32,218 bases of DNA from Alphaproteobacteria bacterium (lineage in GTDB: Bacteria > Pseudomonadota > Alphaproteobacteria > Bin95), in contig JAJECZ010000129.1 in assembly GCA_022821735.1 (NCBI GenBank), forward strand, positions 1 through 32,218, given 5' to 3'. A program made the position numbers and the translations under genes. Numbering within the stretch: position 1 is the stretch's first letter; the number at the start of each line of letters is the position of its first letter. This document shows, piece after piece, positions 1 through 8,297 of the stretch. Below the pieces are notes generated by a model, which worked only from the letters and a program-made list of their open reading frames with translations, searched no databases and was not told the DNA's origin.

Positions 1-840
1 CTCGACATTGATCTTCCAGAGACGGAGATGCTCGTCGGAGCACTCTTCTGCGAACAGCGTGCGTTCGAGCGCGGTGTAGTAGCCGGCCATCATCGGGAAG
101 CAGTTCAGCACCATGATGTCGCCGCGCCCGATCCGCCGCGAGGTGACGGGGTTGTGGGCGCCGTCGCTGTTCGGGCCGGACTGGAGCCAGGACCATGTGT
201 CCATGAGTTCGACATGCGGCTGGCTCCGGGCGATCTCGCGCACCATGGCCTGCGTGGCGCTCAGCGCCACCTCATGTTCCGGCACGCCGACGGCGATGGC
301 CTCCACGGCCGCCGCCCCGCCCGCGTCCGCGATGCGCGCGCCCTCCTTTATCCACGCGATCTCCTCGCCGGACTTCACCATCCGCATGGCCATGGCGGGC
401 CTGCCGGCATCGACCAGCTCCGAGGCCGGCAGCGCGCCCTGCAGCTTGCGAAAGCTCTCGACGGTCAGGTGGTCGAACTCGACGCCGACCCGCCGGCCGT
501 CCGGGATGAGGGCCTTCACGGCGGCGAAGTAGTTGTCCCGGTGCCAGTCGGTATAGACGAGATTGTCGCCGAAGCTGCGGCGCGCCGGCTGGCCGCCGTC
601 CACATTCGGCGTGATCGTCGTCTGGCCGTCATGCGTGACGACGAGGCCGAAGGGGCGGCCGAAGGCGCAATAGAGGAAGTCGCTGAAATAGGCGATGTTG
701 TGATAGGAGGTGAACAGGCAGGCGTCGATCCGCTTCTCTTCCATATCGGCGCGCAGCGCGGCGAGCCGGCGTTCCATCTCGGCGGCGGAGAATGTGGGGA
801 CGGCCTTCGCGCCGTTGCGGATCGTCTTCAACTGTTCCAT
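1..840 (-). CDS. Creatinase (creatine amidinohydrolase), C-terminus beyond window
   Basis: Creatinase hydrolyses creatine to sarcosine and urea in the cytoplasm (EC 3.5.3.3). Translating the minus strand from the ATG at 838-840 gives 280 uninterrupted codons running off the left edge, against about 400 in complete family members. I recognise the protein from its close match to Pseudomonas-type creatinase: FTSYHNIAYFSDFLYC near residues 43-58, NVDGGQP at 79-85, YTDWHRDNYFA at 96-106, and DGAHNPVTSR with the catalytic-position histidine H229, followed by YYTALERT with E259. This is the pita-bread (M24) fold, in which creatinases need no metal; the more C-terminal glutamate lies outside the window. 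It is divergent from the diaminopropionate lyase operon, separated by a repeat-rich gap. A different M24 amidinohydrolase specificity is possible but less likely given the motif agreement. Confidence 0.9.
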   Translation of the reverse strand, partial: MEQLKTIRNGAKAVPTFSAAEMERRLAALRADMEEKRIDACLFTSYHNIAYFSDFLYCAFGRPFGLVVTHDGQTTITPNVDGGQPARRSFGDNLVYTDWHRDNYFAAVKALIPDGRRVGVEFDHLTVESFRKLQGALPASELVDAGRPAMAMRMVKSGEEIAWIKEGARIADAGGAAAVEAIAVGVPEHEVALSATQAMVREIARSQPHVELMDTWSWLQSGPNSDGAHNPVTSRRIGRGDIMVLNCFPMMAGYYTALERTLFAEECSDEHLRLWKINVE

Positions 841-905
841 CGCCCTCGTGTCCCGCGTCTCGGTGAGCCGGCTGAGTGCAGCATGTTCGGGGCCGGCGGC
901 AAAGG

Positions 906-951
906 CCCTTCGATACGCGCCCGCTGGCGCGGGCGCTACTCAGGGTGAGGG
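906..951. repeat. Dispersed palindromic repeat, copy 1
   Basis: The unit starts CCCTTCGATACGC, contains a hairpin with GCGCCCGC / GCGGGCGC arms around a TGGC loop, and ends GCTACTCAGGGTGAGGG. This 'CTTCGATACGC...GCTACTCAGGxTGAGGG' form is a type of intergenic repeat I know from many alphaproteobacterial genomes. It is inverted relative to the copy at 979-1016, so transcripts across the gap could form a long compound hairpin. No coding sequence overlaps it. Confidence 0.7.
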
Positions 952-978
952 AAAGGGCAGGGCGGAACTTTGGGGCAT

Positions 979-1016
979 CCCTTATCCTGAGTAGCCGCGA
1001 AGCGGCGTATCGAAGG
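979..1016. repeat. Dispersed palindromic repeat, copy 2 (inverted)
   Basis: CCCTTATCCTGAGTAGCCGC followed by GAAGCGGCGTATCGAAGG is the reverse complement of the unit at 906-951, with a GCCGC-GAA-GCGGC core hairpin. Immediately downstream, 1012-1041 contains a piece resembling the related family 'CCTTCxACAAGxTCxGGACAG' (CTGTCCCGAACTTGTGGAAG). The whole creatinase / DAPAL gap is therefore built from repeat modules and leaves little room for promoters, except at about 1040-1083. Confidence 0.7.
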
Positions 1017-1083
1017 AGGCTGTCCCGAACTTGTGGAAGGGGACGGCCGGACGTCCGTTTCAGGCTGAAAGGGTTCTACTTCG

Positions 1084-2271
1084 ATGTTCCACGAGTTTGA
1101 CAGCGCGCGGATGGGCAATGTTGCGGGCCTGCGCCGGAGCGGGGACGCCGCGAGCCGTGTGATTTCGGCCGCGGACTTTGCCGGGGCGGTCGGCGAGATT
1201 GCCGCGTGGGAGGGCTACGCGCCGACGCCGCTGCTGGAGCTGGACGCGCTTGCGGGCGCGCTGGGCCTCGCGAAGGTGCTCTACAAGGACGAGGGGCCGC
1301 GCTTCGGCCTCGGCAGTTTCAAGGCGCTCGGCGGGGCCTATGCGGCGCTGCTTGTGCTGCAACGGGAGGTATCGCGCACGCTTGGGCGGCCCGTTCCGGC
1401 GGCGGACATTCGCGGGGGGCGTCATGCTGCGCTTGCTTCCCGGGTCACCCTGGTGGCGGCGACGGACGGCAATCACGGCCGCGCGCTCGCCTGGGGCTGC
1501 CGGCGTTTCGGCGCCGCTTGCTGCATCTATATCCATGCGGGGGTCAGCGAGGCCCGCGCGGAGGCCATGCGCGCGCTCGGCGCCGAAGTGGTGCGGATCG
1601 ACGGCAATTACGACGACTCGGTGGCGCTGGCGCGCGAGGAGGCGGAAGCGAACGGCTGGTTTGCCGTCTCGGACACCTCCTGGCCGGGCTACACGGAGGT
1701 GCCGCGCGACGTGATGGCGGGCTACGGGGTCATGGTGAAGGAGGTCTGCGACACGCTCGACCGGCCGCCGACCCATGCCTTCCTGCAGGCGGGCGTGGGC
1801 GGGCTGGCGGCCGCCGTTGCCGCGGGCCTCCGCCAGCACTGGGGCGGGGAGTCGCCGCGCATCGCCGTCGTGGAGCCCGAACTCGCCGCCTGCCTGTTCG
1901 AGAGCGCGCGCGCCGGAGGCAGGACGGACATCCGCATCGGGGAGGAGACGCTGATGGCCGGCCTCTCCTGCGGCGAGCCTTCCGCGCTGGCCTGGGAGGT
2001 GCTGTCGGAGGAGGCAAGCGACTTCCTGACGGTGCCGGAGAGCTTCGTCGGTCCCGCCATGCGCCTGCTCGCGCGCCCGGCCGGCGGCGACCCGGAGATC
2101 GAGGCCGGCGAGAGCGCCGTCGCCGGTCTGGCGGCCCTGATCGCCGCCGCGCGTAGCGGGACAATGCGGCGCGCGCTCGGCCTCGGCGCGAATTCCCGCG
2201 TGCTGCTGGTCGGCTCCGAGGGCGCGACCGACCCGGACAGCTACGCCGCGCTCGTGGCCGCGGGCAGTTGA
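1084..2271 (+). CDS. Diaminopropionate ammonia-lyase
   Basis: This PLP fold-type II enzyme converts 2,3-diaminopropionate (and often D-serine) to pyruvate plus ammonia (EC 4.3.1.15). The 395-residue length equals that of E. coli YgeX (about 398). The family-specific PLP lysine motif RFGLGSFKALGG places the Schiff-base lysine at K80. ATDGNHGRALAW (residues 126-137) supplies the phosphate/substrate loop and D128, and SDTSW has D197; these correspond to the lysine and two aspartates used by the E. coli enzyme. GVGG at 237-240 is the phosphate-binding glycine loop. The ATG at 1084 is the first start, with a weak AAAGGG upstream. It heads a + operon; the aconitase X large subunit starts 67 bp after its stop. 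A threonine dehydratase-like specificity is the main alternative, but the RFGLxxFK signature favours DAPAL. Confidence 0.88.
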   Translation: MFHEFDSARMGNVAGLRRSGDAASRVISAADFAGAVGEIAAWEGYAPTPLLELDALAGALGLAKVLYKDEGPRFGLGSFKALGGAYAALLVLQREVSRTLGRPVPAADIRGGRHAALASRVTLVAATDGNHGRALAWGCRRFGAACCIYIHAGVSEARAEAMRALGAEVVRIDGNYDDSVALAREEAEANGWFAVSDTSWPGYTEVPRDVMAGYGVMVKEVCDTLDRPPTHAFLQAGVGGLAAAVAAGLRQHWGGESPRIAVVEPELAACLFESARAGGRTDIRIGEETLMAGLSCGEPSALAWEVLSEEASDFLTVPESFVGPAMRLLARPAGGDPEIEAGESAVAGLAALIAAARSGTMRRALGLGANSRVLLVGSEGATDPDSYAALVAAGS

Positions 2272-2338
2272 CCCGTCTTCCTGTTCCGCCGGTCCCGCAT
2301 GTAGAGTCCCCGCAGGTGGAGAGGGGGCCGTCCGGGCG

Positions 2339-3583
2339 GTGAAGCTGAACGACGAAGAACGGGCCATGCTGGCCGGCGAGGCGGGCGAGCCCCGGCGCTG
2401 GGCCGTCGAGCATATGGTCGAGGTCGGCCGCATGTTCGATGCAGCGGACTTCGTGCCCGTGGCCCAGGCGCACATGATGGCCGACACGGAATCGCTCGGC
2501 GAGGCGGGCGTGGCGTTCCTGGAGGGGCTGGCCGCCCATCCACCGGCGGAGCGGCGGGTGCGCGTGCCGATGCTGACCGACCCGCGCGGCGTCGATCTCT
2601 CGCACTACCGGCCGCTCGGCCAGACCGAGGAAATGGCGGCCCTCGAACGGCGCACCATCGCCGCCTGCACGGACCTTGGCATCCTGATGACCGACAGCTG
2701 CGTCACCTACCAGACGATCATGCCGCCGGTGCGGGGCGAGCATGTGGCCTATGGCGACACGGGCGTGGTGATTTACTGCAACAGCGTGCTCGGCGCGCGC
2801 TCCAATTTCGAGGGCGGCCCTTCGGCGCTGGCGGCGGGCCTCACCGGGCGGACGCCGCGCTACGGCCTGCATCTCGACCGCAACCGGCGTGCGACCAGGC
2901 GCTTCATCGTCACCGAGCGCCCTGAGGGGCTGACCGGTTGGGGCGTGCTCGGCGGGCTGATCGGCAGACTCTGCGGCTCCTACTGGGAGGTGCCGGTGCT
3001 GGAAGGCATCGAGGGCGCGCCGACCTCGGACGAGATGAAGCATTTCGGCGCCGCCATGGCGAGCTTCGGCTCGACGCCGCTCTTCCATATCGCCGGCGTG
3101 ACGCCCGAGGCGCCGGATCTGGCGTCGGTATGCGACGGCCCGGCGCCGGAGCCGGTCGAGATCGGCCGCAAGGAACTGGAAGGCTTGCGCGGCAATTTCG
3201 GCGCGAGCGGCGACGAGGTGGATGTCGTCGTGTTCGCCGCGCCGCAGCTGAGCCACGTGGAGATGGCGCGGGTCGCGGAGCTTCTGGAGGGCCGCCAGGT
3301 GCACGAACGGACGGCGCTTGTCGTCTGCACCTCGCCCACCGTGGCGGCGGACTGCGAGCGGCTCGGCATCGTCGGGCGGATCGAGGCGGCGGGCGCGGTC
3401 GTGCTGCGCGGCACCTGCTTCTACAACCAGTATGCGCGCGAGATCGGCGAGGCGAACGGCTGGACGCGCCTGCTCAGCAACTCGGTCAAGATCGTCAACA
3501 TCCTGGGCGGCTACGGCTACCGGCCGGCGCTCGCCAGCATGGAGGACTGCGTGACGGCGGCCGCGACGGGGCGCATCCCGTGA
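2339..3583 (+). CDS. Aconitase X, large (catalytic) subunit
   Basis: This is the large subunit of the aconitase X family (formerly DUF521). Bacterial two-subunit members characterised so far are cis-3-hydroxy-L-proline dehydratases, making pyrroline-2-carboxylate; archaeal members act on phosphomevalonate. The 414-residue product has the family signature GARSNFEGGPSALAAGLTGR at 152-171, MTDSCVTYQTIMPP with C121, and VIYCNS with C147, the cysteines expected near the iron-sulfur or iron centre. The start is a GTG at 2339-2341, preceded by GGAGAGGGGG at 2318-2327; no better upstream start exists. The stop overlaps the small-subunit start by 4 bp (GTGA), which implies coupled synthesis of the two subunits. 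The substrate is inferred from family knowledge; no hydroxyproline transporter or reductase partner is visible in the window. Confidence 0.88.
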   Translation: MKLNDEERAMLAGEAGEPRRWAVEHMVEVGRMFDAADFVPVAQAHMMADTESLGEAGVAFLEGLAAHPPAERRVRVPMLTDPRGVDLSHYRPLGQTEEMAALERRTIAACTDLGILMTDSCVTYQTIMPPVRGEHVAYGDTGVVIYCNSVLGARSNFEGGPSALAAGLTGRTPRYGLHLDRNRRATRRFIVTERPEGLTGWGVLGGLIGRLCGSYWEVPVLEGIEGAPTSDEMKHFGAAMASFGSTPLFHIAGVTPEAPDLASVCDGPAPEPVEIGRKELEGLRGNFGASGDEVDVVVFAAPQLSHVEMARVAELLEGRQVHERTALVVCTSPTVAADCERLGIVGRIEAAGAVVLRGTCFYNQYAREIGEANGWTRLLSNSVKIVNILGGYGYRPALASMEDCVTAAATGRIP

Positions 3584-4011
3584 CCCGCCGCCTGCGCTGC
3601 CATCCCGGCATCGGGCCGAGGGTCGAGGGCGAGGCGCTGGTCGCGGAAGACGACTTCTCCGCCCGCTACGACCTCGACCGGCTCGCCGGCACCTTCTCCC
3701 GTCCGGGCCACAAGCTCGCCGGGCTCTCCTATGTGGACAGGGTGCTGGTGCTGAACACGGCCAAGGGCGGGGTCGCATCGGCCTGGATGCTGCGCGAGAT
3801 GGCGGAACGCGGAATGGCGCCGAGGGCGATCCTGTTCAACGCCGCCAACACCATACTGGCGCAGGGCGCGGCCTTCGCCGGCATGGCGCTCTGCGACCGC
3901 TTCGAGGACGGCGACATCACCCGCCTCATCGCCACCGGCGACCGCGTGATCGTCGATCCCCCGGCGGGTCTGGTGACTGTGCTGGGCAAAGCCACCAACT
4001 TCACCGCTTGA
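3580..4011 (+). CDS. Aconitase X, small (swivel domain) subunit
   Basis: This 143-residue partner of the preceding gene corresponds to the mobile swivel domain (formerly DUF126), which closes over the active site. Seen in the sequence: CHPGIGPRVEGEALVAEDDF near the N-terminus, HKLAGLSYVDRVLVLNTAKGG in the middle (glycine-rich loop equivalent to the family's SGRGS/KGG element), and VTVLGKATNF at the end. The longer open frame in this phase reads far back through the large subunit. The GTG at 3580, overlapping the large subunit's TGA as GTGA, is the sensible start and gives the normal family length. The acyl-CoA synthetase starts 51 bp further on. Confidence 0.86.
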   Translation: MTRRLRCHPGIGPRVEGEALVAEDDFSARYDLDRLAGTFSRPGHKLAGLSYVDRVLVLNTAKGGVASAWMLREMAERGMAPRAILFNAANTILAQGAAFAGMALCDRFEDGDITRLIATGDRVIVDPPAGLVTVLGKATNFTA

Positions 4012-4062
4012 CGGGGCCGGCATCGCGAACAAGGCTTTCGCACCCGGCCGGGGGAGGCTGCC

Positions 4063-5670
4063 ATGTACCGTTTCGACCTCACCGAATCCTACATTCCCGC
4101 CCAGACCGACGATGTCGTGCTGGAGACGACGGTCGGCGGCCAGCTGCGGGACATGGCGGCGCGGCGCGGCGATTGCACGGCGCTGGTGGAGGTGGAGCTT
4201 GACGGCGAAAACGGGCGGCGCTGGACCTATGCGGAACTGCTGGCTGACAGCGAACGGCTGGCCAAGGCGCTGGCGTCGCGCTTCGCGCCTGGCGAGCGGC
4301 TGGTGGTATGGGCGCCGAACGTGCCGGAATGGGTGCTGATGGAGTATGCCTGCGGGCTTGCGGGCCTCATCCTGGTGACGGCCAACCCCTCCTACCAGAC
4401 GGCCGAACTGCGCTATGTGCTGGAGCAGTCGGGCGCGTCCGCGCTGTTCTCGGTGGAAAGCTACCGGGGCAATCCGATGGCGGAGATCGCCGTCGCCGCT
4501 TGCGACGGCCTGGCGGCGGTGCGCGAAATCGTCGATCTGGACGATCACGGGGCGCTCTACCGCATCGGAGACCGCCCGGCGGAACTGCCCGAGGTCACGC
4601 CGGACCATGCGGCGCAGATCCAGTACACCTCCGGCACGACCGGCTTCCCCAAGGGGGCCGTGCTGTCGCACCGCTCGCTCACCAACAATGCGCGCTACTG
4701 CGCCGTGCGCGCGGGCACCCGGCCGGACTCGGTCTGGGCGAACTTCATGCCGATGTTCCACACCAGCGGCTGCGGGTTGATTACCCTGGGCGCGCTTCAG
4801 GCGGGCTGCGCGATGTATCTCGTCAAGCTGTTCGATCCGGCCGCCATCCTGCGGCTGATCGAGCGCGAGAAGGTGACGGCGATCCTGGGCGTGCCGACCA
4901 TGCTCGTCGCGATGATGGAATGCCTCGACCAGGAGCCGTTCGACCTCTCGTCAGTGGAGATCGCGGTTTCCGGCGGCTCGATGGTCGCGCCCGAACTGGT
5001 GCGCAACGCCAGGGAACGCTTCGGCTGCGAATTCGAGACCGTTTACGGCCAGACCGAGGCCTCGCCCCTCGTCACCATGCACCATCTGGGCGAAAGCCTC
5101 GACATCGTCTGCAACACGGCGGGCCTGCCGATGCCGCAGACGGAGGTTTCGATCCGCAGCGTGGACGGGGAGAACCGCGTGATGCCCGTCGGCGAGGTCG
5201 GCGAGATCTGTACGCGCGGCTACTGCGTAATGATCGGCTACCACGACAACCCCTCGGCGACTGCGGACGCCATCGACGCCGACGGCTGGCTGCACACGGG
5301 CGATCTCGGTACGCTCGACCGGCAGGGCTATCTGCGCATCACCGGGCGGGTGAAGGAGATGATCATCCGGGGAGGCGAGAACCTGTTCCCGGCCGAGATC
5401 GAGAACACGCTGCTGGAGCACCCCGATGTGGCGGAGGTCGCCGTGGTCGGGCTGCCGGACGACAGGTGGGGCGAGATCGTCGCCTGCTTCGTGCGCATGG
5501 AGCCCGGCCGGGCGATGGACCCGCAGGAACTCCGCCGCCACTGCCGCGCTCATCTCTCGCCGCAGAAGACGCCTGTCGTCTGGCGCGAGGTCCCCGCCTT
5601 CCCCCTCACCGGCTCCGGCAAGATCCGGAAGTTCCAGCTGGTGGAGGACTATGCGGCGGAGACCGCATAG
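4063..5670 (+). CDS. Acyl-CoA synthetase (AMP-forming), FadD-like
   Basis: This is an adenylate-forming ligase that activates a carboxylic acid to its acyl-CoA. The 535-residue protein shows the ANL core motifs in order: the P-loop YTSGTTGFPKG at 188-198, YGQTE at 328-332, the HTGD ribose-binding motif at 411-414, the hinge region RVKEMIIRGGENLFP at 429-443, and the acyl-adenylation lysine K520 in GSGKIRK. The ATG at 4063 is preceded by GGGGGAGG about 6 bp upstream. It is the last gene of the + operon, and its stop lies 8 bp from the stop of the convergent serine hydrolase. Sequence alone does not fix chain length or substrate; medium- or long-chain fatty acid is the default, and an aryl or branched acid tied to the upstream catabolic genes is possible. 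Confidence 0.9.
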   Translation: MYRFDLTESYIPAQTDDVVLETTVGGQLRDMAARRGDCTALVEVELDGENGRRWTYAELLADSERLAKALASRFAPGERLVVWAPNVPEWVLMEYACGLAGLILVTANPSYQTAELRYVLEQSGASALFSVESYRGNPMAEIAVAACDGLAAVREIVDLDDHGALYRIGDRPAELPEVTPDHAAQIQYTSGTTGFPKGAVLSHRSLTNNARYCAVRAGTRPDSVWANFMPMFHTSGCGLITLGALQAGCAMYLVKLFDPAAILRLIEREKVTAILGVPTMLVAMMECLDQEPFDLSSVEIAVSGGSMVAPELVRNARERFGCEFETVYGQTEASPLVTMHHLGESLDIVCNTAGLPMPQTEVSIRSVDGENRVMPVGEVGEICTRGYCVMIGYHDNPSATADAIDADGWLHTGDLGTLDRQGYLRITGRVKEMIIRGGENLFPAEIENTLLEHPDVAEVAVVGLPDDRWGEIVACFVRMEPGRAMDPQELRRHCRAHLSPQKTPVVWREVPAFPLTGSGKIRKFQLVEDYAAETA

Positions 5671-5678
5671 CGGCGCGG

Positions 5679-6845
5679 CTACCGGCTCCGGTAAACCGCC
5701 GTTTCGAAGTCCAGGTAGAGCGGCAGGGACTTCTCGTCGGCGAAGGGCAGGACCTGGGTGAGGTAGGCGCCGCCGATGCCTTTGTGCGGGTCGATCCAGA
5801 AATAGGAGTTGGCGAGGCCGGCCCAGGCGAGGCTGCCGGCCGTGCGGCCAGTGGGCGCTTCGTCATTGTTGATCATGAAGGTCAGCCCCCAGGTCTTCTC
5901 CATGCCGGGGAAGAACTCCGCATCGTTGGAGTAGGGCGGCATCGCCGTCGCGAGATTGACGACGCGATTGTCGCCCATGCTGTTGACCGACATGGCCTCC
6001 ACGGTTTCCGGCTTGAGCACCCGGTGGCCGTTCGCCGCGCCCTTGTTCAGGATCATGCGGATGAACTTGAGATAGTCGCCGGCGGTGGAATAGAGGCCGC
6101 CGCCGCCCATCTCGAACTCGGGGTCCTGCTCGACGGTGAACTCCATCGGCGCCCAGGCGCCGTCCTCGCCGCGCACATGGATGGTCGCGATCCGCTCCTG
6201 CATGGCGGGCGTGATCCGGAAGGCGGTGTCGCCCATGCCGAGCGGGTCGAAGATGTTCTCCTTCATATACTGGCCGAGCTTCATGCCGCTCGCCGCCTCG
6301 ACCATCTTGCCGGCCCAGTCGATGCCGATGCCGTAGTCCCAGCGCTCGCCCGGATCGAACAGCAGCGGCGTCGTCAGCGCGGCGTTCTCGCAGCTCGTGA
6401 TCTGCGGAATGCCCTTCGCCTCCTGGTAGGCAAGGATGTCCGTGTTCCAGATTTCGTACACATAGCCGGAGGTATGGGTGAGCAGGTGGCGCAAGGTCAC
6501 CGGGCGCTTCGGCGGGCGCGTCTTCGGCTGGCCGTTACCGTCAAAGCCTTCCAGCACCCCGACTTCGCCCAGATACGGTATGACCGCGCTTGCAGGTCCA
6601 TCCAGTTCCAGCTTGCCCTGCTCGACCATCTGCATGGCCGCCGCGCCGGTAACGGCCTTGGTCATGGAGGCGATCCAGCCGACCGTGTCGGGCGTCATGG
6701 CGACGCCGCTGCCGGCCGCGCGTTCGCCGAACCCGCCCTCGTAGACGGTCCCTTCCGCCGTCGTCGCCGCTGCCACGACGCCGGGAACGTCCCCGCGCGA
6801 AACCGCAGCCTCCAGGATTCCGTCCGCACTGTCTTTGAGCGCCAT
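5679..6845 (-). CDS. Class C beta-lactamase-related serine hydrolase
   Basis: This 388-residue member of the beta-lactamase / family VIII esterase group probably hydrolyses an ester or amide of unknown identity. The nucleophile motif SMTK puts S60 and K63 in the usual SxxK arrangement (GWIASMTKAVTG), and the downstream tyrosine is Y171 in WDYGIGIDW. LRHLLTHTSGY at 118-128 and GGGGLYSTAGDYLKF are standard features of the family. I chose the ATG at 6843-6845 because GGGAGG lies 6 bp upstream. A 16-residue longer frame would start inside the tRNA-Lys gene and is rejected. There is no signal peptide at the chosen start, so it is likely cytoplasmic. The gene begins 36 bp downstream of tRNA-Lys on the same strand. 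Confidence 0.88.
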   Translation of the reverse strand: MALKDSADGILEAAVSRGDVPGVVAAATTAEGTVYEGGFGERAAGSGVAMTPDTVGWIASMTKAVTGAAAMQMVEQGKLELDGPASAVIPYLGEVGVLEGFDGNGQPKTRPPKRPVTLRHLLTHTSGYVYEIWNTDILAYQEAKGIPQITSCENAALTTPLLFDPGERWDYGIGIDWAGKMVEAASGMKLGQYMKENIFDPLGMGDTAFRITPAMQERIATIHVRGEDGAWAPMEFTVEQDPEFEMGGGGLYSTAGDYLKFIRMILNKGAANGHRVLKPETVEAMSVNSMGDNRVVNLATAMPPYSNDAEFFPGMEKTWGLTFMINNDEAPTGRTAGSLAWAGLANSYFWIDPHKGIGGAYLTQVLPFADEKSLPLYLDFETAVYRSR

Positions 6846-6881
6846 GCCTGCCTCCCGCCGAACCGGCCCGTTTTCGATGGG

Positions 6882-6957
<76 letters not shown>

Positions 6958-7010
6958 CACCGGGATGCGAGACTTATCCCTTTCCGCGCCGCCTGTCGAG
7001 AACGCGAGGG

Positions 7011-8183
7011 CTATTCCTCCGCGGCGGCGAGCGGGGCGCGTTTGCGGGCGGCGAGTTCGGCCAGGACCTCCTCGGTGTGTTCGCCCAAGAGCGGCGCCGG
7101 GCGGGCGATGGCCCCTGGCGTGGCGGCGAGCTTCACCGGCGTCCCGATCGTGTTCATTTTGCCGACGGCCGGATGGTCCAACTCGACGACCATGTCCCGG
7201 GCGAGCGTGTGCGGGTCGGTGAACACTTCGCCGTGATCCATCACCGGGCCTGCCGGCACGCCGACCTCCTCGAGCTCGGCCAGCCATTCGTCCCGCGTGC
7301 GGGTCTGCATCACGGCCTCGAAGATCTCGATCAGCTCGTCATTGTTCGCCACCCGGTCGGCGCGCGTCCTGAAGCGCGGGTCCTCCGGCAGATCCGGGCG
7401 GCCGAGCACGTTGCAGATGCGGAACCAGAGGTTCTGCTGCGCGCCGCCGACCGCGAGGTAGCCGTCCTTCGCCTTGAGGATCTGGTAGGGGGAGCTGCCG
7501 CGATGGCGCTGGCCGATGCGCTCCGGCGTCTTCCCGGTCGCGAAATAGGCCGCAGCCTCATAGACGCAGAAGGACATGGCGCTCTCGTAGAGCGACACGT
7601 CCACATGCTGGCCCTTGCCGGTCCCGGTGCGGCCGTGGATGGCGACCATGGTGGCGTACGCGCCGAACATGCCGGCGCCCACATCGGAGATGGCGATGGG
7701 CAGGCGGAAGGGCGGGCCGTCCTCCGGGCCGTTGATGGCGGCGAGGCCGGACATGGCCTGGGTAATCAGGTCGAAGCCGCCGCGGGTGCCGTAGGGCCCG
7801 TCCTGTCCGAAGCCGGAGATCGAGGTCATCACCAGTCCCGGGTTCTCCGCCGACAGCGCCTCATAGCCGAGGCCGAGCCGCGCCATGACGCCGGGGCGGA
7901 AGTTCTCGACCACGATATCGGCCGAAATGCAGAGGTCCCATGCGGCCTGGAAGCCCTCTTCGCTCTTCAGGTCGAGCGTCACGGAGCGCTTGTTGCGGTT
8001 CCAGAGCATGAAGGGCGCGCTCTCGCCCTCCACGAAGGGCGGCGTCTGGCGCATCGCTTCGCCCTCGGGACGCTCCACCTTGATGACGTCGGCGCCCTGG
8101 TCGGCGAGCAGCATCGCGCAAGAGGGCCCCGATAGATTGGTGGTAAAGTCGATGACTCTAAGCCCTTCCAGTGCCCCGGCCAT
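7011..8183 (-). CDS. Family III (CaiB/BaiF-type) CoA-transferase
   Basis: This 390-residue class III CoA-transferase moves CoA between carboxylic acids through an aspartyl-CoA intermediate; D167 in PIAISDVGAG matches the catalytic aspartate (D169 of formyl-CoA transferase). Also seen: the N-terminal RVIDFTTNLSGPSCAMLLAD, the ENFRPGVMARLGLGYE element at 93-108, and GRTGTGKGQHVDVSLYES at 184-201. The open frame extends far upstream, but only the ATG at 8181-8183 is preceded by a good ribosome site (GGGAGG, 10 bp upstream). An ATG at 8199-8201 overlapping that site is the alternative. The gene is divergent from the crotonase gene and shares a 114-bp promoter gap containing an inverted repeat, which suggests joint regulation. 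The acyl substrate is unknown. Confidence 0.88.
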   Translation of the reverse strand: MAGALEGLRVIDFTTNLSGPSCAMLLADQGADVIKVERPEGEAMRQTPPFVEGESAPFMLWNRNKRSVTLDLKSEEGFQAAWDLCISADIVVENFRPGVMARLGLGYEALSAENPGLVMTSISGFGQDGPYGTRGGFDLITQAMSGLAAINGPEDGPPFRLPIAISDVGAGMFGAYATMVAIHGRTGTGKGQHVDVSLYESAMSFCVYEAAAYFATGKTPERIGQRHRGSSPYQILKAKDGYLAVGGAQQNLWFRICNVLGRPDLPEDPRFRTRADRVANNDELIEIFEAVMQTRTRDEWLAELEEVGVPAGPVMDHGEVFTDPHTLARDMVVELDHPAVGKMNTIGTPVKLAATPGAIARPAPLLGEHTEEVLAELAARKRAPLAAAEE

Positions 8184-8201
8184 GGCGCTCTTGCCTCCCA
8201 T

Positions 8202-8237
8202 GAGAAACCTGCGGCCATTCTCGCCAACCGGTTTCTC
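8202..8237. promoter_or_regulatory. Operator-like inverted repeat in divergent promoter
   Basis: GAGAAACC (8202-8209) and GGTTTCTC (8230-8237) form a perfect 8-bp inverted repeat with a 20-bp spacer, in the gap between the divergent CoA-transferase and crotonase genes. The position suits a dimeric repressor acting on both genes. No regulator gene lies next to it. The spacer is long for a classical operator, so this is a candidate only. Confidence 0.4.
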
Positions 8238-8267
8238 TTGGCAAGGGCGGCGCCGGCGCGGCATAAC
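8238..8267 (+). promoter_or_regulatory. Possible promoter of the crotonase operon
   Basis: TTGGCA at 8238-8243 and CATAAC at 8262-8267 are spaced 18 bp, directly next to the inverted repeat at 8202-8237 and 30 bp ahead of the crotonase start. The match to the -35/-10 consensus is moderate, but the spacer is GC-only, so the two AT-containing hexamers stand out. Confidence 0.3.
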
Positions 8268-8297
8268 AGGCGCGGGCGACAGGGAGAAAAGAGTTCC

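Noticed and set aside
28-948. Long + strand open frame opposite creatinase
   Set aside because: Shadow of the minus-strand creatinase; the + product has no family resemblance and is biased in composition.
1730-3778. 682-codon minus-strand open frame across DAPAL and aconitase X
   Set aside because: Antisense to three well-recognised genes, low-complexity Arg/Pro/Ala product, typical of very GC-rich DNA.
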